Assembly: GCF_002025255.2 (NCBI RefSeq)
Contig: NZ_CP054587.1
Span: forward strand, 620,001-684,000
Source of the DNA: Halolamina sp. CBA1230
GTDB lineage: Archaea; Halobacteriota; Halobacteria; Halobacteriales; Haloferacaceae
Reading direction: 5' to 3'
Length of the DNA stretch: 64,000 nucleotides
The notes under the pieces were generated by a model. That model did no database searches and was not told where the DNA came from. It saw nothing but the letters and a program-made list of their open reading frames with translations. This document shows, piece by piece, positions 7,562 to 15,947 of the stretch. The position numbers and the translations under genes are program-made. Numbering within the stretch: position 1 is the first letter of the stretch; each line of letters begins with the position of its first letter.

Positions 7562-7824
7562 ACGCCGCCGTCGTCGCGCTCAAAACGCTCACGCTGCTGC
7601 TCGGCGGCTCGATCACGCTGTACGCCGTCCGCGCCTCCCGTCGCAACGGATCGGCCGCGCTGCGGGCGCTCGCGGTCGGGTTCGGCGCGATCACGGCCGG
7701 CGCGCTGCTGGCGGGGATCGTCGACCAGCTCCTGCCGGTGAACCACGACCTCGCGCTCGTCGTCGAGAGCGCGTTCACGACGCTGGGGTTCGGGGTGATC
7801 CTCTACTCGCTGTACGTGGAGTAG
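7558..7824 (+). CDS. Small three-helix membrane protein of the DUF7521 type, module 1
   Basis: 88 residues with three membrane helices (about 5-22, 35-58, 66-86) and a positively charged loop RASRRNGSAALR. It starts inside the stop of the winged-helix gene (ATGA), so expression is coupled. A homologue with the same neighbour lies at 63529. No catalytic motif is visible; a sensory or anchoring role is inferred only from the conserved pairing. Confidence 0.75.
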   Translation: MNAAVVALKTLTLLLGGSITLYAVRASRRNGSAALRALAVGFGAITAGALLAGIVDQLLPVNHDLALVVESAFTTLGFGVILYSLYVE

Positions 7825-7832
7825 CAGGTCGC

Positions 7833-8018
7833 TTAGCCGTCGTCCGTGGCGACGTACGTTTTCACGATCCAGTAGACGACGGCGATGGAAGCGCCGAGGA
7901 ACAGCGGCGACTCGACTGGAAGGGCTTGCGCCAGGAGCACGACGCTCAGCAGTATCGCCGCCCAGAGCCCGAGCGTCGAGAGGAGTGTGCTCGCGGCGGG
8001 GAGGGCATCCGACACCAT
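7833..8018 (-). CDS. Small two-helix membrane protein
   Basis: 61 residues with helices at about 10-31 and 37-55 and an acidic C-terminus. A TATATA box at 8040-8045 (minus strand) lies 22-27 bp before the ATG, as expected for a leaderless transcript, which supports both the gene and its start. Function unknown. Confidence 0.6.
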   Translation of the reverse strand: MVSDALPAASTLLSTLGLWAAILLSVVLLAQALPVESPLFLGASIAVVYWIVKTYVATDDG

Positions 8019-8039
8019 ACGTTCCCTTCGGGAGCCGCC

Positions 8040-8045
8040 TATATA
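8040..8045 (-). promoter_or_regulatory. TATA box of the small membrane-protein gene
   Basis: TATATA stands out in GC-rich surroundings, 22-27 bp before the ATG at 8018. Confidence 0.6.
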
Positions 8046-8128
8046 CTGGTTCTGGCGCCGATCGTGCCGTCGAGGCCGCTCGGCCGGTCTCGCGCGAGAC
8101 GACTGACTGCTGACTCGTGCTGCCCGAC

Positions 8129-8542
8129 CTATCGAGGGAGGAGCGTCGAGACGCGCGCGTTCTCCTTGAGGTACAGCCCTGCGCCGCCGACGGTCAGCGG
8201 AACGCGGGGGAGCTCCGAGACGCGAAGCGTCGGGTGTGATCCGCCGCGCTCGAGGATCTCGGTCCGGGGCTGGAGAACCGCCTCGCCGGAGAGCGACTCG
8301 TTGTACTCGAGCAGGTACGTCCCCGGATCGAGCTGCCACCACTGGTAGTCGTCCTCCTCGTTCCGCCAGACTCGCTCGTGGGGCTCGGTCTCGGCGGGTT
8401 CGAGTTCGCCACCCCCGAAGTCGACTCGGCCGGGCTCGCTGATCTCGTGGACCTCCGCGACGGTGAGATCGAGCCCACCGTCGTCACGTACCTGGGTCGG
8501 TTCGTGAACGATCCCCTCGACCGCGTCGACGAGGTCGCTCAT
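8129..8542 (-). CDS. dCTP deaminase/dUTPase-like protein
   Basis: 137 residues of the trimeric dUTPase/dCTP-deaminase fold. LDPGTYLLEYNESL, VLQPRTEILERGG and LTVGGAGLYLKENARVSTLLP follow the strand pattern of the family, with the characteristic G-LYLKE-ARVS C-terminal motif. Expected role: dUTP hydrolysis or dCTP deamination to keep uracil out of DNA. The start at ATG 8542 (MSDLVDAV) is preferred over the longer frame. Length is short for a complete dCTP deaminase, so the activity needs testing. Confidence 0.7.
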   Translation of the reverse strand: MSDLVDAVEGIVHEPTQVRDDGGLDLTVAEVHEISEPGRVDFGGGELEPAETEPHERVWRNEEDDYQWWQLDPGTYLLEYNESLSGEAVLQPRTEILERGGSHPTLRVSELPRVPLTVGGAGLYLKENARVSTLLPR

Positions 8543-8623
8543 GTGTCGAGGTAGTGGCTCCGACCTCAAAAACGTCGACGTCGGGAGGTGACGCTAGTGG
8601 GGGCGAACGCCGACGATGGAGCC

Positions 8624-9565
8624 TCACACGCTCCGCCGTCGAACGAGCCGACCCGCCAGCCACGCCGGCCCGACACTCCAGACCACCAGCGAACCGACCA
8701 GCACCGGCGTCGTCACGCCGGAGCCGACCAGCACGTCCGCCATCCCGCCAGTCACCGTCGGCACCGACTGGAGCGCGAGCACGCGGAACGCGGTGGCGGG
8801 GTTGGCGAGCACGAAGGCGGCCAGCCAGTCCGGGCCGACCACGTCGGCGGCGATCAGGCCGACCGAGACGAGGTCGTGGACCAGCGCGACCCAGACCCAC
8901 AGCAGCAACGCGCCGCCGAGCGCGTGGGTCTTCTCCGCGGCGAGCGTCGACAGCAGGGTCGACAGCGCGAGAAAGGCCGCGCCGCCCAGCACGGCCGCGC
9001 CCACGAGTCCGAGATACGCGGGCGTGAGCCCGCCCGCGTTCGCGAGCCAGAGCCCGCCGACGCCGAACCCCGCCACGACCGCGCCGACGAACACCGCCAG
9101 CCGGCCGAGGTAGGTGCCGAGGACGACGCGGCTCCGCGGCACCGGGAGCGCGAACAGCACGCCCAGCCAGCCCGACTCGTCGCTGCCGACGACGGCGTCG
9201 TAGCCGAACAGCAGCGCGACCAGGGGGAGCAGCAACGCCGAGAGTTCGACGAGGCTGACGACCACTGCGTCCGAACGGACCACCCCGCCCTGGCCGCCGA
9301 GCGTGACCACCAGTATCGAGAGGGAAGCGAACAGCGCCGCGAGCGCGAACGCCCAGCGGTTCCGGATCGCGAGCGCGAACTCCAGTCGGGCGACGGTGGC
9401 GACCTGATCGAGCGCCGAGCCCTCCGCGCTCCCCGTCGGCAGGCGGAGGCCGGTTTCCTCAACGACCCCGCCGTCGGTCTTGCCGGACGGCGGCGACTGT
9501 CGGCCGTCGTCGGTCTTGCCGGACGGCGGCGACTGCCGGCCGTCGTCGGGTCCCGCGTCGCTCAT
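8624..9565 (-). CDS. nosY: ABC transporter permease of the nitrous-oxide reductase maturation system
   Basis: 313 residues with six or more membrane helices from about residue 58 (LEFALAIRNRWAFALAALF). It forms the membrane part of the NosF-NosY transporter that supports copper-site assembly of N2O reductase. Position last in the nos operon and 4-bp overlap (ATGA) with nosF support the call. Its N-terminal 30 residues contain a tandem repeat of 12 residues (DDGRQSPPSGKT twice), absent from a typical NosY. The 3' end is convergent with no gene until 8542. Confidence 0.88.
   Translation of the reverse strand: MSDAGPDDGRQSPPSGKTDDGRQSPPSGKTDGGVVEETGLRLPTGSAEGSALDQVATVARLEFALAIRNRWAFALAALFASLSILVVTLGGQGGVVRSDAVVVSLVELSALLLPLVALLFGYDAVVGSDESGWLGVLFALPVPRSRVVLGTYLGRLAVFVGAVVAGFGVGGLWLANAGGLTPAYLGLVGAAVLGGAAFLALSTLLSTLAAEKTHALGGALLLWVWVALVHDLVSVGLIAADVVGPDWLAAFVLANPATAFRVLALQSVPTVTGGMADVLVGSGVTTPVLVGSLVVWSVGPAWLAGRLVRRRSV
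9483..9557 (-). repeat. 36-bp tandem repeat inside the nosY 5' end
   Basis: Two near-identical 36-bp units encode DDGRQSPPSGKT twice, followed by a partial third start (DGG). It lies in the soluble N-terminal tail, so copy number can vary without breaking the frame. Confidence 0.8.
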
Positions 9566-10326
9566 CGCTCCACCTCAACGGTCTCCCCGCGACTGCCACC
9601 CGCCTCCGCGACCAGCGTTCCGAACCCGGCTTCGAGGTCGTCGCCGTCGCCCAGCTCCCGCAGTTCCTCGACGTCGCCGTCGAACAGCAGTTCGCCGTCG
9701 TGGAGCACCGCGGCGTCGTCACACAGCGTCTCCACCTCGGCGAGCACGTGGGTCGTGATGACGACGGTCAGGTCCGACTCCTCGCGCAGGCGGTCGAGGA
9801 TGCGGTGGAACTCCGCGACGCCCAGCGGGTCGAGGCCGGCGGTCGGCTCGTCGAGCAAGAGCAGCCTGGGTCGATCCAGCAGCGCCGAGGCCAGCGCGAG
9901 CCGGCGGTTCATCCCGTTGGAGTAGCCGCCGACGCGGCGGTCCGCGGCATCGCCGAGCCCGACGGTGCCGAGCGCGGCCGCGACGCGGTCGGGGCGTTCG
10001 GCTTTCGCCACGCCGCGGAGGCGGGCGTGGTAGCCCAGCACCTCCCGACCCGTGAGCGCGTCCGGGAAGCCGGCGTGTTCGGGGACGTACCCCACCACCT
10101 CGCGGAGTTCGTGGCCGGCGTCGGTCACGTCCCGGCCGCCGACGGCCACTTGCCCCGCGTCGGGGGTGAGGTGGCCGACGAGCAGTTTGAACAGCGTGGA
10201 CTTGCCGGCGCCGTTGGTGCCCAGCAGGCCGTACGTCGTGCCCGGCTCGATCGACAGGCTCACGCCGTCGAGGGCGACCACGTCGCCGTAGCGTTTCGTC
10301 AGATCAGTCGTCGTTATCGCGTGCAT
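9562..10326 (-). CDS. nosF: ABC transporter ATP-binding protein for NosZ maturation
   Basis: 254 residues: Walker A GTNGAGKST (about residue 38), signature GYSNGMNRR with the NosF-like substitution of the usual LSGGQ, Walker B LLLLDEPTAGLD, and switch His in ITTHVLAE. It powers NosY. It overlaps nosD by 23 bp and nosY by 4 bp. The last codons (VEVER-stop) also encode the Shine-Dalgarno-like GAGGTGG for nosY. Confidence 0.9.
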   Translation of the reverse strand: MHAITTTDLTKRYGDVVALDGVSLSIEPGTTYGLLGTNGAGKSTLFKLLVGHLTPDAGQVAVGGRDVTDAGHELREVVGYVPEHAGFPDALTGREVLGYHARLRGVAKAERPDRVAAALGTVGLGDAADRRVGGYSNGMNRRLALASALLDRPRLLLLDEPTAGLDPLGVAEFHRILDRLREESDLTVVITTHVLAEVETLCDDAAVLHDGELLFDGDVEELRELGDGDDLEAGFGTLVAEAGGSRGETVEVER

Positions 10327-11686
10327 GGTGGTCCCTCCAGTCGTGCGGCGAGCGTTCGAGCGGGTGGTAGTCGACGACGCCCGGCGCGTCGAGGACGGGG
10401 AGCGTGCGCTCGGCCCGACGGAGCGCCTCGAACGCCGGACTGTTCGTGAACACGGCAGCGGCCGGCTGCTCCCGGACCAGCTTCTCGACCAGCCCCGCGG
10501 GCCGGTAGCGGAGTTCGCTCACGCCGTCGTCGTCCAGATCCGCGGCGTCGGCGCCGCTCCAGTAGTTGCCGCGTTCGGAGCCGTTCCAGACGTGGGTGTC
10601 GCTGGTGACCGCCTGTACGGGCCGGCGGTTGCCGACGAAGCTGTTGTTGACGACCTCCTCGCCGTGGGTGCCGGCGGTCAGGTGGAACCCGATCTCGTTG
10701 CCGAGCACGAGGTTCCCCCTGAGCTCGTTGTCCGCGGAGTTCAGCGAGTAGATCCCGCGCTGATTGTCGACGAACTCGTTGCCGCGGATCGTCGAGTAGT
10801 CGATGCGTTTGAGCAGGATCCCGTGGCCGCTCGTGCCGGTGTTGTTCGCGGCGGTGTTGTTCACCACCGTCAGCCGCTCGGAGAGCATCAGCGCGTACCC
10901 CACGTCGTTGTCGACGGCGGTGTTGTTCGCCAGCCGGTTGCCGTGGGAGTACATGTAGTGGACGCCGTAGCGCAGGTCCCAGAGCTCGTTCCCGCGGGCG
11001 GTCACGTTCGACGCCCACGAGTAGTAGATCCCGTCGCGGGCGTCGGTGATGCGGTTGTCCGCGACCAGCGTCCCGGTGGTTTTCCAGAGCTGGATCCCGT
11101 TCCCTCGGTAGGATCGGGGGGTCACGTTCTCCCGGCCGACGACGGTGTTGTTGCGCAGGGTCGCGTCGTCGACGCCGTCGACCCAGACGCCGAACGTGAT
11201 CTCGGTCACGCGGCTGTCGACGACGGTCGCGTTGGGCGCGTCGATCCAGACGCCGGCGTCGTTGGTCGAAGTGTCCATCCCGGAGTTCCGGACCCAGACG
11301 TCCCGGACCGTCACGTTCGCGGCCCGGATCGTCAGCACGTCACCCTCCCGCCCGCCATTGATTGCCGCGCGGGCGTCCGCTGCCGTCGTGATCGTTACCC
11401 CCGTGGTGTTCACGACGACGCGCTCGTCGAAACGGCCGCTGATCCGGACGGTCTCGCCCGGTTCGGCGGCGTCGACAGCACGCTGGAGGGAGTCGAACGA
11501 CTCGTCGCCGACGGTCGCGACGCCGGCCTCGGTCACGGGGTCGAACGCGTCGTAGTCCGGTCGTTCGGCGGTCGCCTCGGGCGTCGGCGCTGCGGCCGAC
11601 GTGGGCGCGACCGTCACGCCAGCGAGCGCGGCCGCCACGACGACCACGAGCGCGACGAACCCGCGTTCGAGGCCGGCGTCGTCCAT
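10304..11686 (-). CDS. nosD: NosD, periplasmic-side copper-site maturation protein
   Basis: 460 residues: a secretory signal (about residues 9-32), then a right-handed beta-helix made of repeated NN-N/G ladders (NNTVVGRENV, GNELWDLRYGVHYMYSHGNRL, VVNNTAANNTGTSGHGI). NosD is required with NosF and NosY for assembly of the Cu sites of N2O reductase. An HYMYS motif sits mid-helix, as is common in NosD. It starts in a 1-nt overlap (TGATG) with the upstream membrane-protein gene. Confidence 0.92.
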   Translation of the reverse strand: MDDAGLERGFVALVVVVAAALAGVTVAPTSAAAPTPEATAERPDYDAFDPVTEAGVATVGDESFDSLQRAVDAAEPGETVRISGRFDERVVVNTTGVTITTAADARAAINGGREGDVLTIRAANVTVRDVWVRNSGMDTSTNDAGVWIDAPNATVVDSRVTEITFGVWVDGVDDATLRNNTVVGRENVTPRSYRGNGIQLWKTTGTLVADNRITDARDGIYYSWASNVTARGNELWDLRYGVHYMYSHGNRLANNTAVDNDVGYALMLSERLTVVNNTAANNTGTSGHGILLKRIDYSTIRGNEFVDNQRGIYSLNSADNELRGNLVLGNEIGFHLTAGTHGEEVVNNSFVGNRRPVQAVTSDTHVWNGSERGNYWSGADAADLDDDGVSELRYRPAGLVEKLVREQPAAAVFTNSPAFEALRRAERTLPVLDAPGVVDYHPLERSPHDWRDHHARDNDD

Positions 11687-12405
11687 CAGCGTTCCACCTC
11701 GGTTCCGGGGACGCGTGCTTTCACGTGATCCGGCAGGCCCCGGAGGAGCCGGGGCACGTCACGCACCGTCGCGGTCGAGTCCCGGACCAGCCACGCGGCC
11801 ACCAGCAGGCCGATGGCGGCCATCGTCAGGTAGGCGCCGACGCCGAACCGGGAGTAGCTGGTGATGTTCGCGACCGCGTACTTCCCCCACAGCGGCGGCA
11901 TGAACGGATCGACGCCCATCACCGGCGCGTCGGGGTCGAGCGTGTGGCCCGCCTGGTACAGCCGGTACTGGATGTCCGCGAGCAGGACCGCGAACACGGT
12001 GACCGAGCCGATCAGCTGTGCCGTGAGCCCGCGACGGAGCTTCGTCGCGGTGGGCGCGACCGCGACGAACAAACTGGTCGCCGCCACGCCGACGAACGCC
12101 AGCGGTCCGAGCGACCACTCCGGCACGTCGATGGCGTCGGGGTGGGGCTCGTAGTTCGGTGGCCAGAACACCGGGTCCGGGTAGTAGAACCCGATGTAGC
12201 TGTTCAGGCGGGCGATCTCGACGTAGTCGCCGCTGATCCGCGGGTAGGCGTACAGCCCGAGCGACAGCGTCTCGCTGGGGTACTGGACGGCGTCCATCCG
12301 GATATGCCACATCGGGAAGGCGAGCGCCGCCACGAGCAGCGCCGCCGCTACGAGCGGCAGCAGCCGCCTGAGCTCGCCGAACTGGCTCCATCTCGGGCGT
12401 TGCAT
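11686..12405 (-). CDS. Conserved nos-operon membrane protein, function unknown
   Basis: 239 residues with about four helices (14-31, 105-122, 133-152, 190-208). After helix 1 comes a large outward loop rich in aromatic residues (FPMWHIRMDAVQYPSE, LYAYPRISGDYVEIARLNSYIGF). It lies between nosZ and nosD and overlaps nosD by 1 bp, so it should serve N2O reductase maturation or electron supply. No heme CxxCH or clear copper motif is seen. I do not recognise a named family. Its C-terminal TEVER encodes a Shine-Dalgarno-like sequence for nosD. Confidence 0.75.
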   Translation of the reverse strand: MQRPRWSQFGELRRLLPLVAAALLVAALAFPMWHIRMDAVQYPSETLSLGLYAYPRISGDYVEIARLNSYIGFYYPDPVFWPPNYEPHPDAIDVPEWSLGPLAFVGVAATSLFVAVAPTATKLRRGLTAQLIGSVTVFAVLLADIQYRLYQAGHTLDPDAPVMGVDPFMPPLWGKYAVANITSYSRFGVGAYLTMAAIGLLVAAWLVRDSTATVRDVPRLLRGLPDHVKARVPGTEVER

Positions 12406-12409
12406 GGTC

Positions 12410-14428
12410 CTAGTCGGCCGGCTCCACGATCAGTCGTGAGCGCATCTCCAGGTGGAGTGCGCTGCAGAAGTACGTACAGTACACCCAGTACACCCCGGGC
12501 TCGTCGGCGGTGAACGTCACCTGCCGCGTGTCCTGGGGCGCGAGCGCGAGGTTGACGTCGTACTCGGGGATCGCCATCCCGTGGACCAGGTCCTGGCTCC
12601 CCTCGATGTTGGTGACGGTCATCCGCACCTCGTCGCCCTCCTGCACCGTGATCTCGCGCAGGCCGTACTCGCTGCGCTTGACCGAGGCGTACACCTCAAC
12701 GGTCGAGTCGTCGACGCGCTCGATCCGAGAGCTCTCGGTGGTGACGAACTCCGCGTCGTAGTCGTCGGGGTTCCAGGTCCGCGCCGGCTCGATCTTCTCC
12801 TTGTGGGCGAAGATGGCGTCGTGGGGCTCGGGGTAGACGGGGTGGTCCGCGACCAGCTCCATCCCGCCGGTCTCGTCGTCCGCGTCGTTCCCGATATAGA
12901 TCAGCTGGTCGTTGTCGGGGAACACCGGCCCGACCGGGAGGAAGCGGTCCTTCGAGAGCTTGTTGAGCGAGACCAGCCAGTTGCCGGCCGGCTCGGTCGA
13001 CATCGCCTGGACCGCCTGGATGTGGCCGGGGTTGTAGTGGACGTCGATCTTGCCGAGGATCGGCTCCTCGGACCCTTTCTCGGCGTTCACCGCGGCCTCG
13101 ATATCCCACTTCACGACCTGCGAGTCGATGAACAGCGACGTGTACGCGTGTCCGCGGTCGTCGTAGGTGGTGTGCAGCGGCCCGAGCCCGACCTTGGGCT
13201 GGCCGACGATCGTGTCCGCGGGGTCGTCGGCGGTCGCCAGCTTCTCGATGTCGATGATCGACACCGTCGGCGAGAGCTTCCCGGCGACCATCCCGTAGTT
13301 GCCGTCGGGCGTCACCTCGACGCAGTGGGGCGACTTCGGCGTCGGGATGTAGCGCACGATCGGGTCGTCGCCCGCGTTGTGCGGGCTCTCCTTCCGGCCG
13401 TCGACGACGGGGACGCCGTTGACCTCCTCGTACTCGCCGGCGTCGACGAGCTCCTGGATCGCGGGCACGTCGAACGCCTTCACGTCGTCCCGGTCGTCCC
13501 GGGTCATCTCCTCGATCTCGACGCCCTCCTCGTCGTTGTACGCCGAGGCGAGCACCCAGCGGCCGTCCTTGTCGGAGTCGACGATGTCGAGCTGGCCGTC
13601 GACCTCGACCTGCCACAGCACGTCCATGCTGTCGGGGTCGATAGCGGTGAACACCGAGACGTACTCCTCGGGGCTGTTCACGTCCCGGCCGTCGTTGGGG
13701 ATCGGCGTCCGGAACTCGCTGTTGGCGAACACGTACCCCGTGTCCGGGCTCTGGATGCAGCAGCCGTGGACCGACTGGACGTTCGGCACGTCGACGATCG
13801 CGTCGGTCTCGAAGTACGTGAGGTTCACCCGCGCGACCCGGCCGTTAGCCTTGTCGTTGACGAAGATGTACTCGCCGTCGTACTTCCCGTCGGTCTCCGA
13901 GAGGTTCGGGTGGTGGGAGTCACCCCACGTGTAGCCGCCGGCCTCCTCCAGCATCTCACTGGTGCGGTCGTCGAACCCGTACCCCTTCGCACCCTCGCGG
14001 TTGAACACCGGGATCCGGGTGAGCTGGCGCATCGACGGGATGCCGTACACCCGGATGTCGCCCGCGTGGCCGCCCGACCAGAACCCGTAGTACTCGTCTT
14101 TCTCGCCCGGCGGCACCTTGTGGTCGGGCACCTCGCCGTCGCCGCTCTGGGTGTCCGTGTTCGAGTTGTTCCCGAACGCGCCCGTCCCCGCACAGCCCGC
14201 GAGGCCGCCGACGGCGCCGACGGCCGCGCCCGCCTTCATCACGTCGCGGCGGCTGACGTCGCCGCCCAGCGAGGGGAGCGTCGGCTCCGGATCGGGCGCC
14301 TCTGTCCCCTCGACCTCGGCGAGCAGTTCGTCCAGCTGCCGTTCGTGCTCCGCGAACAGCTCCGCCTCGCTCTTCCGTTCGGTCTCGCCCCCTTCGACCG
14401 TCTCCTCGGCGGTGTCGTCTGTGCTCAT
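12410..14428 (-). CDS. nosZ: Nitrous-oxide reductase (Tat-exported)
   Basis: 672 residues; reduces N2O to N2 outside the membrane. A twin-arginine motif SRRDVMKAG sits unusually late (about residue 59), followed by a hydrophobic stretch and a lipobox-like LAGCAG. The seven-bladed propeller carries CuZ ligands, such as the GDSHHP histidines near residue 170. The C-terminal cupredoxin domain has the CuA motif CTYFCSALHLEM (C651, C655, H659, M662). The pre-Tat segment of about 58 residues is acidic. It follows the halocyanin gene with a 1-nt gap. Confidence 0.96.
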   Translation of the reverse strand: MSTDDTAEETVEGGETERKSEAELFAEHERQLDELLAEVEGTEAPDPEPTLPSLGGDVSRRDVMKAGAAVGAVGGLAGCAGTGAFGNNSNTDTQSGDGEVPDHKVPPGEKDEYYGFWSGGHAGDIRVYGIPSMRQLTRIPVFNREGAKGYGFDDRTSEMLEEAGGYTWGDSHHPNLSETDGKYDGEYIFVNDKANGRVARVNLTYFETDAIVDVPNVQSVHGCCIQSPDTGYVFANSEFRTPIPNDGRDVNSPEEYVSVFTAIDPDSMDVLWQVEVDGQLDIVDSDKDGRWVLASAYNDEEGVEIEEMTRDDRDDVKAFDVPAIQELVDAGEYEEVNGVPVVDGRKESPHNAGDDPIVRYIPTPKSPHCVEVTPDGNYGMVAGKLSPTVSIIDIEKLATADDPADTIVGQPKVGLGPLHTTYDDRGHAYTSLFIDSQVVKWDIEAAVNAEKGSEEPILGKIDVHYNPGHIQAVQAMSTEPAGNWLVSLNKLSKDRFLPVGPVFPDNDQLIYIGNDADDETGGMELVADHPVYPEPHDAIFAHKEKIEPARTWNPDDYDAEFVTTESSRIERVDDSTVEVYASVKRSEYGLREITVQEGDEVRMTVTNIEGSQDLVHGMAIPEYDVNLALAPQDTRQVTFTADEPGVYWVYCTYFCSALHLEMRSRLIVEPAD

Positions 14429-14429
14429 A

Positions 14430-14921
14430 TCAAACCACCCGGACGTAGCCGACCATCCCGTTCATCTCGTGGGGGATGCAGTAGTACTCGTACTCCCCTG
14501 TCGTCTCGAACGTGTGTTCGTACGTCCCGCCCTCGGTGACGTTCCCCTCGTCGGGGTAGCCGTCCGCTGCCGCCTGCTGGCTGTCGAACCCGCCCGACGC
14601 GAAGTACTCAGCGCCGTCGGGGATGTTCTCCTCGTAGGCGGTGATCGAGTGTCCGATCGTGCCGACGTTCTCCCAGGTGACCGTCGTGCCGGCCTCCACC
14701 TCGATCCGCTTGGGCGCGAACGTCAGGTCGTCGGTCATCTCCACGGTGCTCGTCCCTTCCCACGATTCGCCACTGCCGCCGTCGGAGCCGCCGGATTCGG
14801 TCGGGGACTCCGTGGGGGAGTCGGTGCTGGCCCCGCCGGAGCCACAGCCGGCGAGCCCGAGCCCGACTCCCGTCGACGCCAGTGCGACCAGGTATCGTCG
14901 GCGCGTCGTGTCCTGACTCAT
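14430..14921 (-). CDS. Halocyanin-type blue copper protein, probable electron donor to NosZ
   Basis: 163 residues: Tat-type signal (TRRRYLVALA) with lipobox LAGC, a Ser/Thr/Gly/Glu-rich linker, and one cupredoxin domain. Copper ligands visible are the His of GHSI (about 93), C148 and H151 of CIPHEM, and M156. Halocyanins are membrane-anchored electron carriers. As the first gene of the nos operon this one probably feeds NosZ CuA. Predicted transcript start at about 14954 leaves a 33-nt leader. Confidence 0.92.
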   Translation of the reverse strand: MSQDTTRRRYLVALASTGVGLGLAGCGSGGASTDSPTESPTESGGSDGGSGESWEGTSTVEMTDDLTFAPKRIEVEAGTTVTWENVGTIGHSITAYEENIPDGAEYFASGGFDSQQAAADGYPDEGNVTEGGTYEHTFETTGEYEYYCIPHEMNGMVGYVRVV

Positions 14922-14991
14922 GGTCCTACAGGTCGGCGTTCGGGGTCACACCATTAGAACCGTCAAGCGCGTTCCCACCGGATCGGAACTT

Positions 14992-15005
14992 CCGAACACG
15001 TTCGC
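14992..15005 (-). promoter_or_regulatory. Dyad box of the nos operon
   Basis: CCGAACACGTTCGC lies 71 bp from the halocyanin ATG, but exactly 38 bp from the ATG of a two-codon frame (ATG GTG TGA, 14954-14946). Applying the distance seen at leaderless genes in this island places the transcript start at about 14954. Confidence 0.7.
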
Positions 15006-15053
15006 GTCGGGGTTTATCCGTGTCTTCGGGGCGAACGCGGGGCGCCTTCAGTT

Positions 15054-15066
15054 CCGACACGTTCGG
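15054..15066. promoter_or_regulatory. Degenerate second dyad box upstream of the nos operon
   Basis: CCGACACGTTCGG lacks one A of the consensus. It lies about 60 bp upstream of the main box; a secondary or decayed site. Confidence 0.4.
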
Positions 15067-15144
15067 CAGAAACGAACTCACGACCCCGAGAGTCGCCACA
15101 GATCACCGCTCGCGCGCGGTCGACGGTGCCCCGCGCGGGCGCTC

Positions 15145-15804
15145 CTACCCCTCGATGACCGGCCGGGGCTCCGCCTCCAGCCCGGCGGCGAACTGCTTCA
15201 TCACGCGCTCCTCGGCGCGGTGGAGCGTCTCGCTGACCGTCGACTTCGCCAGTCCCACGGCGTCGGCAAGCTGGGTCAGCGAGCACTCGCGGGGCGTGTC
15301 GTAGTACCCCCGGTCGATCGCCTCGCGAACGATCGTCCGCTGGCGGTCGGTCAGCAGCGCCTCGGAGCCGCCGACCTCCTGCTGGAGGTAGTCGACGGTG
15401 AAGGAGACCCCCAGCGCCGAGAGCTGGTCGCCAAGCTCCGAGATGGCGTCCTGTGAGGCGGTCAGCGTCCACGTCGCCTCGCCGTCGCTGATCTCGAACG
15501 GCATCTCCAGCGGGAGCCCCGAGTCACGGGCCGCCAGCAACAGCAGCGGGAGGTGGGTCCGGAACTGCACCAGACACTCCCGGTCGCCGCGCTGGAGCAC
15601 CTCGACGTCGTCGACGGAGTCGTGGGCGCGCACGTCGGCGACGACCGACTCGGGGTCGCGGGCGCCGATCTCCGCCAGCCCCACCCCGCCGTCGGCCTCG
15701 GTCATCGCCGCCAGGATCCTGATCGTCGCGTCGTCGTGGGCACGGGTGATCTCTCCGGGCCAGGTCCGCTCCGGGATCGTGAGCGTGAGTTTCGCTTCGG
15801 GCAT
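15145..15804 (-). CDS. HTH-10 (Bat/DmsR/NarO-like) transcriptional regulator
   Basis: 219 residues. Residues about 1-150 form a variable sensor part; residues about 158-212 are the HTH-10 domain (LTDRQRTIVREAIDRGYYDTPRECSLTQLADAVGLAKSTVSETLHRAEE). Related haloarchaeal regulators control anaerobic respiration. This protein lacks the Cys-rich N-terminus I recall for NarO and is more DmsR-like. The start at ATG 15804 is chosen over a longer frame running through the promoter box. A perfect dyad box lies 44 bp away, so it may be controlled by the same regulator or by itself. It is the best candidate in the window for binding the boxes. Confidence 0.85.
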   Translation of the reverse strand: MPEAKLTLTIPERTWPGEITRAHDDATIRILAAMTEADGGVGLAEIGARDPESVVADVRAHDSVDDVEVLQRGDRECLVQFRTHLPLLLLAARDSGLPLEMPFEISDGEATWTLTASQDAISELGDQLSALGVSFTVDYLQQEVGGSEALLTDRQRTIVREAIDRGYYDTPRECSLTQLADAVGLAKSTVSETLHRAEERVMKQFAAGLEAEPRPVIEG

Positions 15805-15847
15805 GGCTCTACCTGTGCGTTGCCCGGGGATAACCCAGTCGATACTC

Positions 15848-15861
15848 CCGAACATGTTCGG
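15848..15861 (-). promoter_or_regulatory. Dyad box before the HTH-10 regulator
   Basis: CCGAACATGTTCGG, extended to an 8-bp-arm palindrome (15847-15862), is the most symmetric box in the window. It lies 44 bp from the regulator ATG at 15804, implying a short leader of about 6 nt. Confidence 0.75.
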
Positions 15862-15897
15862 GAATCTCGTTGCGGCCGGCGATCGGCGCCGCGACCG

Positions 15898-15911
15898 CCG
15901 ACCATGTTCGG
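15898..15911 (+). promoter_or_regulatory. Dyad box before DUF2249 copy 2
   Basis: CCGACCATGTTCGG has one mismatch to the consensus and lies 37 bp from the ATG at 15948. Confidence 0.65.
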
Positions 15912-15947
15912 CACAACTGCCACCTCGACACGGCGGGATGTCGGGGT

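Noticed and set aside
12452-14539. 695-codon plus-strand frame opposite nosZ
   Set aside because: Antisense shadow of nosZ, rich in Val/Arg/Asp/His from reversed acidic codons.
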